A DNA stretch of 64,000 nucleotides from Streptomyces genisteinicus (lineage in GTDB: Bacteria > Actinomycetota > Actinomycetes > Streptomycetales > Streptomycetaceae): assembly GCF_014489615.1 (NCBI RefSeq), contig NZ_CP060825.1, positions 6,246,001-6,310,000 on the forward strand, given 5' to 3'. Both the position numbers and the translations under genes were made by a program. The notes beneath the pieces are model-generated. The model was not told where the DNA came from, made no database searches, and was given only the letters and a program-made list of their open reading frames with translations. Positions 34,004 to 43,483 of the stretch are shown here, piece after piece (the stretch's first letter is position 1; every line of letters starts with the position of its first letter).

Positions 34004-34384
34004 ATGAGCGCAGAGAGCTTCGCCGCGGCCCGCTACATCAGCCTCACCACCTACCGCAGGAACGGCACCCCGGTGGCGACGCCGGTCTGGTTCGCCGTCG
34101 ACGGGGGCGAGGTGTACGTCTGGACCCGCTCCGACTCCTGGAAGGTCAAGCGCCTGCGCAACGACAGCCGGGTGCAGGTCACCGTCTGCGACGCGCGCGG
34201 CAGGATCGAGGAGGGCGCCCCCACGGCGGCGGGCACGGCGCGGCTGATCGGGCCGGACGGGATGCGCGGCGTGCGCAGGCTGCTCGCCCGCAAGTACACC
34301 TGGCAGTTCTGGCTCGTGGACTGGCCCGCGACCGTCGCCCGGCTGGGCAAGCGGCCGCACACCGGCATCGTCGTCACGTTCTGA
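34004..34384 (+). CDS. PPOX-class F420-dependent oxidoreductase
   Basis: A 126-aa split-barrel flavin/deazaflavin protein of the PNPOx-like F420-dependent family (TIGR03666 type from memory). Typical segments are YISLTTYRRNGTPVATPVWF, VYVWTRSDSWKVKRLRND and QVTVCDARG. It would use F420H2 for reductions or bind F420. The -10 TAGCCT (33991-33996) ends seven bases before the ATG, consistent with a leaderless transcript. Confidence 0.88.
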   Translation: MSAESFAAARYISLTTYRRNGTPVATPVWFAVDGGEVYVWTRSDSWKVKRLRNDSRVQVTVCDARGRIEEGAPTAAGTARLIGPDGMRGVRRLLARKYTWQFWLVDWPATVARLGKRPHTGIVVTF

Positions 34385-34459
34385 AAACAGCGCGTAGTCA
34401 TGCCGTAACACGCGTGCGGTCGAATGCCTTCCGGTTGTTCCCCCGACTGGCAGGTGGCG

Positions 34460-36202
34460 ATGACGGTGCATCGACTTCCTTACGCGGCAGGGGAGTTCGC
34501 GCAGTACCTCACGGAGCTCTGCGGCCGGATCGACCGCACTGACGGCTGGTACGCGATCTTCCGGCAGCGTGACCCCGACGGCCTGCGCGCCTGCCTCGAC
34601 GGTGTCGAGATCCCGCCCTGGGACGTCGTCGAGTCCCTCCTCCACGATCTCGCCGCCGCGACCGGGGCCGTCTACGCGGAACAGGAGGCGGCCCGCGCCC
34701 GCGCCCTCCACACGGCCGCGGCGACGGCGCACGACCGGCTGGAAGGCGGGCACGAGGCGCTGCGGGAGCGGCTCGAACTGATGCGCCGTGAGGAGGCGTA
34801 CGCGAAGAGCCGGGCGCTGGAACTGCTGCGGCTGCTCGCGGCGGAGCCCGAACGCGGCCCCGGGACCGAACACCTCACCCATGAACTGGCCTGGAACCGC
34901 GACGACCACGCCAGGGCCATGGCGCGCATCACCGAACTCACCGCCCGCCTGGACCGCCTGCGCGCCGTCCGGCCTCCGGACCCCGCGTGGCCGCCGGGCC
35001 GGGACGCCGCGGGAGCGGGCCGTTCGGCCACGGCGGGGGACACCATCGTGGTCGCGGACACCGCCGGCGCTCCCTCGGGTGCCGGGGCGCGCCGAGCGCC
35101 GGCGGGCGCCGCGGCGGCGCCGCACCCGGCCGGAGTCCTGCCGGACGCCGGCCAGGCGCCGGGCCCCGCCCGGGAGCCCGACCGCCCGGCCCCACGGCAC
35201 CCCGCCGCGCCCCACGACCCCGCCGCGCCGCAGGGCCTCGCGGCGTCGGGCCTCGCCGACCGGACGCGCCTCGCGGGCGACGCACACCTCGGAGGCGGCG
35301 CACACCTGGCAGGCCACGCGCCCCTCGTCAGCCACGCGCCTCACGAAGCCGCACGGCACCCCGCCGCCGCCCAGGCCCAGGCGCCCGCCCCCGCCCCCGC
35401 CCGGGAGCCCGCCGCCCCGCGGGGTGCCGTCGGCGCGGTGGGCACCACGGTCGGCGACCCGGCGCGGGAGGCGAAGCGGGCGAAGGAGGCCGCCAGGGCC
35501 GCCAAGCGGCCCAGACGCGGAGGCGCGCGGTTCGCCGGTGTCGAGGACGACGACGGCGGGCCGGTCGCCGTCCCCCTCCTGCCCGTCGCCGACGACACCC
35601 CGCGCGGCGCCCGCTACGGCGGCGCCCCCGTGAACGGCGTCCCGGTCGCGGCCCCCGCACCCGACCCGGCGGGCGCGGTGCAGGCGGCACGCGAGACGGT
35701 GGCCGCCCTCGGCCGCCTGCGTGCCGAGGGGCGCGGGGGAGAGGCGCATGTCGTGCTCTGCGAGGCCGCGGCCCGCCCGGGGACCTGGCTGCCCGCGCTG
35801 GCGGCCGAACTCGACCGCTCCGGGCTCGGCGCGGACCGGGCCACCCTGTTGTGGGAGGTCGCCTCGCAGCCTGCCGCCCGGGTGGCCGCCGCGGCGGACG
35901 CGCTCGCGCTCGCGGGCCGCGACGACGACTGCCGCCTGCTGCTCCGGCAAGGCGTCGCCCGTCCCGCCGGGGAGATCGCCGACACCGTGATGGCACTGGA
36001 GGACGAGGGCATGGCGCCCCGGGCCGGCGCGCTGCTCGCGGCCTACGTCGAGGTGCGCAGCGCGGAGGAGACGGCCCGGGTCGCCGAACGCGATCCGTTC
36101 CGCCTCGTCCCGCGGCTGCTGGCGGCCGCCCGAGCCGTCTCCCCGTCCCGCGAACGCGATCTGATCCACGCTCTCCGCGTCGCGGGCCACCTCGCCGGCT
36201 GA
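34460..36202 (+). CDS. Large helical conserved Streptomyces protein
   Basis: A 580-aa cytoplasmic protein of unknown function with three parts. Residues about 1-175 are a conserved helical domain ending in a coiled coil (ERLELMRREEAYAKSRALEL). About 180-385 is a Pro/Ala/His-rich low-complexity linker. About 400-580 is an all-helical solenoid (QAARETVAALGRLRAEGRGG, ADALALAGRDDDCRLLLRQG) resembling TPR or PPR-like repeats. The ATG at 34460 has AGGTGG upstream; an ATG at 34424 is in frame. The fold suggests a scaffold or protein-binding role. Confidence 0.78.
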   Translation: MTVHRLPYAAGEFAQYLTELCGRIDRTDGWYAIFRQRDPDGLRACLDGVEIPPWDVVESLLHDLAAATGAVYAEQEAARARALHTAAATAHDRLEGGHEALRERLELMRREEAYAKSRALELLRLLAAEPERGPGTEHLTHELAWNRDDHARAMARITELTARLDRLRAVRPPDPAWPPGRDAAGAGRSATAGDTIVVADTAGAPSGAGARRAPAGAAAAPHPAGVLPDAGQAPGPAREPDRPAPRHPAAPHDPAAPQGLAASGLADRTRLAGDAHLGGGAHLAGHAPLVSHAPHEAARHPAAAQAQAPAPAPAREPAAPRGAVGAVGTTVGDPAREAKRAKEAARAAKRPRRGGARFAGVEDDDGGPVAVPLLPVADDTPRGARYGGAPVNGVPVAAPAPDPAGAVQAARETVAALGRLRAEGRGGEAHVVLCEAAARPGTWLPALAAELDRSGLGADRATLLWEVASQPAARVAAAADALALAGRDDDCRLLLRQGVARPAGEIADTVMALEDEGMAPRAGALLAAYVEVRSAEETARVAERDPFRLVPRLLAAARAVSPSRERDLIHALRVAGHLAG

Positions 36203-36355
36203 CGGTCCCCGAGGCGGCGGACCGTCCCCGAGGGGGGCGGCCCGCCCCGCCCCCTCCCGCGCCGCTCCGCGCAGCCCCCTTCGGGTGGAAATCATTTCGC
36301 AATCGACCGCGCGAGTGCGAAACATGATCGACTCTGCGGGTTGACGGCGATGGTC

Positions 36356-36416
36356 TTGCCCCCGTGTGTGACGCGGCTTACCTTCTCCTCCTACGTATTG
36401 CGTCTACGTGCGTAGA
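36356..36416 (+). promoter_or_regulatory. Promoter and candidate operator of the pyrimidine/hydantoin operon
   Basis: A -35-like TTGCCC (36356-36361) and -10 TACCTT (36379-36384) have a 17-base spacer. Just downstream, where transcription would begin, lies the perfect inverted repeat TCTACGTGCGTAGA (36403-36416), preceded by a related CTACGTATTGCG half. A repressor bound here would block elongation or start. No regulator gene is adjacent. Confidence 0.6.
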
Positions 36417-36448
36417 GGCTCTCTGGCGTCCCGTCGAAGGAGCAGCTC

Positions 36449-37291
36449 ATGGCCCATGTCGTCCGCGCCGCCCTGGTCCAGGCCACCTGGACCGGCGACA
36501 CCGAATCCATGATCGCCAAGCATGAGGAGCACGCCCGCGAGGCCGCCCGGCAAGGGGCCAAGGTCATCGGGTTCCAGGAGGTCTTCAACGCCCCGTACTT
36601 CTGCCAGGTGCAGGAGCCGGAGCACTACCGCTGGGCCGAGCCCGTCCCGGACGGCCCCACCGTCCGCAGGATGCAGGAACTCGCCCGCGAGACCGGCATG
36701 GTGATCGTGGTCCCGGTCTTCGAGGTCGAGGGCGCCGGGTTCTACTACAACACCGCCGCCGTGATCGACGCCGACGGCAGCTACCTCGGCAAGTACCGCA
36801 AGCACCACATCCCGCAGGTCAAGGGCTTCTGGGAGAAGTACTACTTCAGGCCGGGCAACGCCGGCTGGCCCGTCTTCGAGACGGCCGTCGGCCGCGTCGG
36901 CGTCTACATCTGCTACGACCGGCACTTTCCCGAGGGCTGGCGCCAGCTCGGCCTCGGCGGCGCCCAGCTCGTCTACAACCCGTCGGCCACCCACCGCGGC
37001 CTCTCCTCCTACCTGTGGCAGCTGGAGCAGCCGGCGGCTGCCGTCGCCAACGAGTACTACGTGGCGGCCATCAACCGCGTCGGCATCGAGGAGTACGGCG
37101 ACAACGACTTCTACGGAACCAGCTACTTCGTCGACCCGCGCGGCCAGTTCGTCGGCGACGTCGCCAGCGACAAGGAGGAGGAACTGCTCGTCCGCGACCT
37201 CGACTTCGACCTGATCGAGACCGTGCGGCAGCAGTGGGCCTTCTACCGCGACCGCCGCCCCGACGCCTACGAAGGGCTCGTCCAGCCGTGA
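36449..37291 (+). CDS. Nitrilase-family N-carbamoyl amidohydrolase (beta-ureidopropionase-like)
   Basis: A 280-aa carbon-nitrogen hydrolase with the catalytic triad Glu44, Lys118 and Cys155 (GVYICYDRHFPEG). It should release ammonia and CO2 from N-carbamoyl-beta-alanine or a related N-carbamoyl amino acid, the third step of reductive pyrimidine catabolism. The ATG start has GAAGGAG upstream. The gene opens an operon with an aminotransferase (GTGA overlap), a dihydropyrimidinase, an F420 enzyme and a permease, which together support the assignment. N-carbamoylputrescine amidase is less likely in this context. Confidence 0.9.
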   Translation: MAHVVRAALVQATWTGDTESMIAKHEEHAREAARQGAKVIGFQEVFNAPYFCQVQEPEHYRWAEPVPDGPTVRRMQELARETGMVIVVPVFEVEGAGFYYNTAAVIDADGSYLGKYRKHHIPQVKGFWEKYYFRPGNAGWPVFETAVGRVGVYICYDRHFPEGWRQLGLGGAQLVYNPSATHRGLSSYLWQLEQPAAAVANEYYVAAINRVGIEEYGDNDFYGTSYFVDPRGQFVGDVASDKEEELLVRDLDFDLIETVRQQWAFYRDRRPDAYEGLVQP

Positions 37292-38568
37292 CCGACCTCC
37301 ACGCCCGCCACAAGGCCGTCCTGCCCGAATGGCTCGCCCTCTACTACGGCCGGCCGCTCGAGATCACCCACGGCGAGGGCCGTCACGTCTGGGACGCCGA
37401 CGGCAACCGCTACCTGGACTTCTTCGGCGGCATCCTCACCACCATGACCGCCCACGCCCTGCCCGAGGTGACCAAGGCCGTCGCCGAACAGGCCGGTCGG
37501 ATCATCCACTCCTCGACGCTCTACCTGAACCGCCCCATGGTGGAGCTCGCCGAACGGATCGCCGCGCTCTCCGGCATCCCCGACGCCCGGGTCTTCTTCA
37601 CCACCTCCGGCACCGAGGCGAACGACACGGCCCTGCTGCTGGCCACCGCGTACCGCCGCTCCAACCAGATCCTCGCGATGCGCAACAGCTACCACGGGCG
37701 CTCCTTCTCCGCGGTGTCCGTGACCGGGAACCAGGCGTGGTCCCCCACCAGCCTGTCGCCGCTCCAGACGCTCTACGTGCACGGCGGCGTGCGCACGCGC
37801 GGCCCCTACGCCGGTCTCGACGACGCCCGCTTCACCGCGGCGTGCGTCGCCGACCTGGAGGACCTGCTCGGCCACACCCGGGACGCCGCGGCGCTGATCG
37901 CCGAACCGGTGCAGGGCGTCGGCGGGTTCACCTCCCCGCCCGACGGGCTCTACGCGGCCTTCCGCGAGGTCCTGGACCGCCACGGCATCCTGTGGATCTC
38001 CGACGAGGTGCAGACCGGCTGGGGCCGCACCGGCGAACACTTCTGGGGCTGGCAGGCCCACGCGGAGAACGGCCCGCCGGACATGCTCACCTTCGCCAAG
38101 GGCATCGGCAACGGCATGTCGATCGGCGGCGTCGTCGCCCGCGCCGAGATCATGAACTGCCTGGACGCCAACTCCATCTCCACCTTCGGCGGCTCGCCCG
38201 TCACCATGGCCGCCGGACTGGCGAACCTCGGGTACCTGCTGGAGCACGACCTCCAGGGCAACGCCCGCCGGGTCGGCGGACTCCTCCTCGAACGGCTCCG
38301 CGCCATCGGCGCCGCCGTCCCCGCCGTGCGGGAGGTCCGCGGGCGCGGCCTGATGATCGGCGTCGAACTCGTGAAGCCCGGCACCGACGAGGCCGACCCC
38401 AAGGCCGCGGGCAAGGTCCTCGAAGCAGCGCGCGAGGGCGGCCTGCTGATCGGCAAGGGCGGCGGCCACAGCACCAGCGTGCTGCGCATCGCCCCGCCGC
38501 TGTCCCTGACCGTCGCCGAGGCCGAAGAGGGCGCGTCCCTCCTGGAACACGCCCTGCGCTCCATCTAG
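37288..38568 (+). CDS. Class III aminotransferase (beta-alanine/pyruvate or AGXT2-like)
   Basis: A 426-aa PLP enzyme. Lys271 (LTFAKGIGNG) forms the Schiff base and Asp239 (ISDEVQTGWGRTG) contacts the pyridine nitrogen. The TSGTEAND and GNSYHGRS-type loops are present (MRNSYHGRSF). It would transaminate beta-alanine or 3-aminoisobutyrate made by the preceding amidohydrolase to a semialdehyde. The GTG start overlaps the upstream stop. Position is the main evidence for the substrate; the family also includes alanine-glyoxylate and 4-aminobutyrate transaminases. Confidence 0.9.
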   Translation: MTDLHARHKAVLPEWLALYYGRPLEITHGEGRHVWDADGNRYLDFFGGILTTMTAHALPEVTKAVAEQAGRIIHSSTLYLNRPMVELAERIAALSGIPDARVFFTTSGTEANDTALLLATAYRRSNQILAMRNSYHGRSFSAVSVTGNQAWSPTSLSPLQTLYVHGGVRTRGPYAGLDDARFTAACVADLEDLLGHTRDAAALIAEPVQGVGGFTSPPDGLYAAFREVLDRHGILWISDEVQTGWGRTGEHFWGWQAHAENGPPDMLTFAKGIGNGMSIGGVVARAEIMNCLDANSISTFGGSPVTMAAGLANLGYLLEHDLQGNARRVGGLLLERLRAIGAAVPAVREVRGRGLMIGVELVKPGTDEADPKAAGKVLEAAREGGLLIGKGGGHSTSVLRIAPPLSLTVAEAEEGASLLEHALRSI

Positions 38569-38577
38569 GGGGAGACC

Positions 38578-39981
38578 ATGAGCAACCGCACCCTGATCCG
38601 CGGCGGTCTCGTCGTCACCGCCGCCGACGAGGTCCACGCCGACGTCCTGATCGACGACGGCCGGATCGCCGCGCTGGCCGCCCACGGCACCACCGTCGCC
38701 GAGGGCTGGACCGCCGACCGCGTCATCGACGCCACCGGCAAGTACGTCCTCCCGGGCGGCGTCGACGCCCACACCCACATGGAGCTGCCGTTCGGCGGCA
38801 CCTTCGCCTCCGACACCTTCGAGACCGGCACCCGGGCCGCGGCCTGGGGCGGCACCACCACCATCGTCGACTTCGCCGTGCAGACGCGCGGGCGCGCGCT
38901 GCGCGAGGGACTGGACGCCTGGTACGCCAAGGCCGACGGCAACTGCGCGATCGACTACGCGTTCCACATGATCCTCTCAGACGTGAACGAGTCCTCCCTG
39001 AAGGAGATGGACCTCCTGGTGGAGGAGGGCGTCACCTCCTTCAAGCTGTTCATGGCGTATCCCGGCGTCTTCTACAGCGACGACGGGCAGATCCTGCGCG
39101 CCATGCAGCGGTCCGCGTCCAACGGCGGACTGATCATGATGCACGCGGAGAACGGGATCGCCATCGACGTCCTCGTCGAACAGGCCCTCGCCCGCGGCGA
39201 GACCGATCCCCGCCACCACGGCGAGGTCCGCAAGGTGCTGCTGGAGGCGGAGGCCACCCACCGCGCGATCCAGCTCGCCCGGGTCGCCGGCGCGCCGCTC
39301 TACGTGGTGCACGTCTCCGCCGAGGAGGCCGTCGCCGAACTGGCCGCCGCCCGCGACAAGGGCCTGCCCGTCTTCGGCGAGACCTGCCCCCAGTACCTGT
39401 TCCTGTCCACCGACAACCTGGCCGAGCCGGACTTCGAAGGGGCCAAGTACGTCTGCTCCACCCCGCTGCGGCCCAGGGAGCACCAGGCCGCGCTCTGGCG
39501 CGGCCTGCGCACCGACGACCTCCAGGTGGTCTCCACCGACCACTGCCCGTTCTGCTTCACCGGCCAGAAGGACCTCGGCCGCGGGGACTTCTCGAAGATC
39601 CCCAACGGGCTGCCGGGCGTGGAGAACCGGATGGACCTCCTCCATCAGGCGGTCGTCGACGGGCACATCACCCGGCGCCGCTGGATCGACATCGCCTGTG
39701 CCGCCCCGGCCCGGATGTTCGGCCTGTACCCCAAGAAGGGCACCCTCGCGCCCGGCGCCGACGCCGACGTGGTCGTCTACGACCCGCACGCGGTCCAGAC
39801 CCTCTCCGCCGAGACCCACCACATGAACGTGGACTACTCGGCGTACGAGGGCCGCACCGTCACCGGCCAGGTCGAGACCGTGCTGTCGCGCGGCCGGGTC
39901 GTCGTCGACCGGCGCACCTGGACGGGCCGCGCCGGACACGGCCTGTACACCCCCCGCTCCACCTGTCAGTACCTGAACTAG
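38578..39981 (+). CDS. Dihydropyrimidinase / D-hydantoinase
   Basis: A 467-aa amidohydrolase-superfamily enzyme that opens dihydrouracil, dihydrothymine or 5-substituted hydantoins to N-carbamoyl amino acids. The dizinc site is HTH (His65, His67) with carboxylated Lys156 (TSFKLFMAYPG). His in MMHAENG and VVHVSAEEA and Asp in VVSTDHCPF complete the site. The GGGGGAG ribosome site lies within the nine-base gap after the aminotransferase. It supplies the N-carbamoyl substrate of the first gene in the operon. Confidence 0.94.
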   Translation: MSNRTLIRGGLVVTAADEVHADVLIDDGRIAALAAHGTTVAEGWTADRVIDATGKYVLPGGVDAHTHMELPFGGTFASDTFETGTRAAAWGGTTTIVDFAVQTRGRALREGLDAWYAKADGNCAIDYAFHMILSDVNESSLKEMDLLVEEGVTSFKLFMAYPGVFYSDDGQILRAMQRSASNGGLIMMHAENGIAIDVLVEQALARGETDPRHHGEVRKVLLEAEATHRAIQLARVAGAPLYVVHVSAEEAVAELAAARDKGLPVFGETCPQYLFLSTDNLAEPDFEGAKYVCSTPLRPREHQAALWRGLRTDDLQVVSTDHCPFCFTGQKDLGRGDFSKIPNGLPGVENRMDLLHQAVVDGHITRRRWIDIACAAPARMFGLYPKKGTLAPGADADVVVYDPHAVQTLSAETHHMNVDYSAYEGRTVTGQVETVLSRGRVVVDRRTWTGRAGHGLYTPRSTCQYLN

Positions 39982-39992
39982 GAGGTATTCGC

Positions 39993-40994
39993 GTGGACTT
40001 CGGACTCGTCCTGCAGACCGATCCGCCCGCGTCCGAGGTCGTCGGACTGATGCGCCGCGCGGAGCGGAACGGCTTCCGCTACGGCTGGACCTTCGACTCC
40101 GCCGTGCTGTGGCAGGAGCCGTTCGTCGTCTACAGCCGCATCCTGGAGCACACCGAGAGGCTGATCGTCGGGCCCATGGTCACCAACCCCGGCACCCGCA
40201 CGTGGGAGGTGACCGCCTCGACCTTCGCGACCCTCAACGACATGTACGGCAACCGGACGGTCTGCGGCATCGGGCGCGGCGACTCCGCGATGCGGGTCGC
40301 CGGCCGCAAGCCCAACACCCTCGCCCGCCTCGGCGAGGCGATCGGTGTCATCCGGGACCTCGCCGAGGGCCGCGAGGCCGAGGTGGACGGGCAGCCGCTG
40401 CGGCTGCCGTGGGTGCGGGACGGGAAGCTGCCCGTCTGGATGGCGGCGTACGGGCCCAGGGCGCTGGCGCTCGCGGGGCAGAAGGCCGACGGCTTCATCC
40501 TCCAGCTCGCCGACCCCTACCTGACCGAGTGGATGATCAAGGCGGTGCGGACCGCGGCCTCGGACGCGGGCCGCGACCCGGCGTCGGTCACGATCTGCGT
40601 CGCGGCCCCCGCGTACGTCGGCGACGACCTCGCCCACGCCCGGGACCAGTGCCGCTGGTTCGGCGGCATGGTCGGCAACCACGTCGCCGACCTCGTCTCC
40701 CGCTACGGCGAGCACTCGGAGATGGTCCCCGAGGCGCTCACCGCCTACATCAAGGAACGGCACGGCTACGACTACAGCCACCACGGCCGCGCCGGGAACC
40801 CGTCGACGGACTTCGTCCCCGACGAGATCGTCGACCGCTTCTGCCTCCTGGGCCCGGCCGAGGCGCACATCGAGAAGCTCCGCCACCTGAAGGACCTGGG
40901 CGTCGACCAGTTCGCCGTCTACGACATGCACGACGCGAAGGAGGCGACGATCGACGCCTACGGCGCCGAGATCATCCCCGCCCTCACCAGATGA
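39993..40994 (+). CDS. LLM-class F420-dependent oxidoreductase (TIGR03842-like)
   Basis: A 333-aa TIM-barrel protein of the luciferase-like monooxygenase class. The N-terminus VDFGLVLQTDPPASEV, GRGDSAMRVAGRKP at about residue 92 and WMAAYGPRALALAG at about 150 fit the F420-dependent subgroup. From memory, TIGR03842 proteins accompany dihydropyrimidinase operons in actinobacteria. It may reduce uracil or thymine to the dihydro form with F420H2, replacing the missing NADPH dihydropyrimidine dehydrogenase; this is an inference from the gap in the pathway. The GTG start has a perfect GGAGGT site. Confidence 0.87.
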   Translation: MDFGLVLQTDPPASEVVGLMRRAERNGFRYGWTFDSAVLWQEPFVVYSRILEHTERLIVGPMVTNPGTRTWEVTASTFATLNDMYGNRTVCGIGRGDSAMRVAGRKPNTLARLGEAIGVIRDLAEGREAEVDGQPLRLPWVRDGKLPVWMAAYGPRALALAGQKADGFILQLADPYLTEWMIKAVRTAASDAGRDPASVTICVAAPAYVGDDLAHARDQCRWFGGMVGNHVADLVSRYGEHSEMVPEALTAYIKERHGYDYSHHGRAGNPSTDFVPDEIVDRFCLLGPAEAHIEKLRHLKDLGVDQFAVYDMHDAKEATIDAYGAEIIPALTR

Positions 40995-41016
40995 CGCTTC
41001 GCCGAAGGGACCCCGT

Positions 41017-42546
<1,530 letters not shown>

Positions 42547-42561
42547 CGTCCGTCCGCCACG

Positions 42562-42598
42562 GCGGCGGGCCCCGGCACACCGTGCCGGAGCCCGCCGC
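42562..42598 (+). terminator. Terminator of the pyrimidine/hydantoin operon
   Basis: A 17-position stem with one mismatch (42562-42578 with 42582-42598) and a 3-base loop start 16 bases after the permease stop. Confidence 0.75.
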
Positions 42599-42656
42599 GT
42601 ACCCGCCGCGCACCCGCCGCGCGGCGGGCCGCGGGGCCCCCGCCCGGCCGGCCGCG

Positions 42657-42685
42657 TTGCCGGGTCCCGGGCCCGCACCTAGCCT
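42657..42685 (+). promoter_or_regulatory. Leaderless promoter of the M15 peptidase gene
   Basis: -35 TTGCCG (42657-42662), a 17-base spacer and -10 TAGCCT (42680-42685). Six bases separate the -10 from the GTG start and there is no ribosome site, so transcription should begin at or next to the start codon. Confidence 0.7.
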
Positions 42686-42691
42686 GAACAG

Positions 42692-43348
42692 GTGCTGAGC
42701 GCTCTCAGGCGCACCGCGCCCGCCCTCGTCCTCGGGCTGCTGTCCGGCCTGCTGCCGCTCGGCGCGGCAGCAGGGGAGCAGCCCCGCCTCGCCGCCACCG
42801 TGAGCGAGGCGCCGCCCGCCCTCCTCGGCGCCGCCCACCGCCCCGGCTGCCCGGTGCCGGCCGAGCGGCTGCGGCTGATCACGATGAACCACTGGGGGTT
42901 CGACGGCCGCGTCCACCGCGGCGAGATGATCGTCCACGAGGACGCCGTCCGCCCCGTCCTCCGCATCTTCGGGGCCGCCTTCGACGACCGGTTCCCGATC
43001 CGCCGGATGCGCGCGATGTCCCACTACGACGGCGACGACCGCCGGGCCATGGCCGACGACAACACGTCCGCCTACAACTGCCGCAGGGTGACCGGGGACG
43101 AGGAACACCTCTCACGCCACTCGTACGGCGACGCCGTCGACGTCAACCCGCGGGAGAACCCCTACGTCGACCGCTCGGGCGCCGTCCATCCGCCGTCCGC
43201 CCGCGCCGCCCTCGACCGCGAGCCGCCCGCCGAGGGGATGCTCGTCGCGGGCGACGCCGTCACCACGGCGATCGAGGAGGCCGGCTGGGAGTGGGGCGGC
43301 GCCTGGTCGCCCCCCGACTACCAGCACTTCTCCTCGGACGGGACATGA
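42692..43348 (+). CDS. Secreted M15-family peptidase (VanY/L-Ala-D-Glu type)
   Basis: A 218-aa exported zinc peptidase of the M15 superfamily that would cut peptidoglycan stem peptides. The signal peptide covers about residues 1-28. Zinc and catalytic motifs are SRHSYGDAVDVNPRENPY at about residue 146 (His and Asp ligands) and the C-terminal WSPPDYQHFSSDG. The RMRAMSHYDGDDRRAMADDN segment is typical of the M15C/D-alanyl-D-alanine carboxypeptidase-like group. Expressed from its own leaderless promoter. Confidence 0.88.
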   Translation: MLSALRRTAPALVLGLLSGLLPLGAAAGEQPRLAATVSEAPPALLGAAHRPGCPVPAERLRLITMNHWGFDGRVHRGEMIVHEDAVRPVLRIFGAAFDDRFPIRRMRAMSHYDGDDRRAMADDNTSAYNCRRVTGDEEHLSRHSYGDAVDVNPRENPYVDRSGAVHPPSARAALDREPPAEGMLVAGDAVTTAIEEAGWEWGGAWSPPDYQHFSSDGT

Positions 43349-43483
43349 CGGGCGCCGGCGCCGCCGGGCCGCGCCCCGGACCGGCGCGCCCCCGCACGCA
43401 GCGTGACGGGACACCGCCCGGCGCGAGGCGGATAATGGCAGACGTGTGGGCGGCGCGGCCGCCCACGGCCACCGGAACGACCA

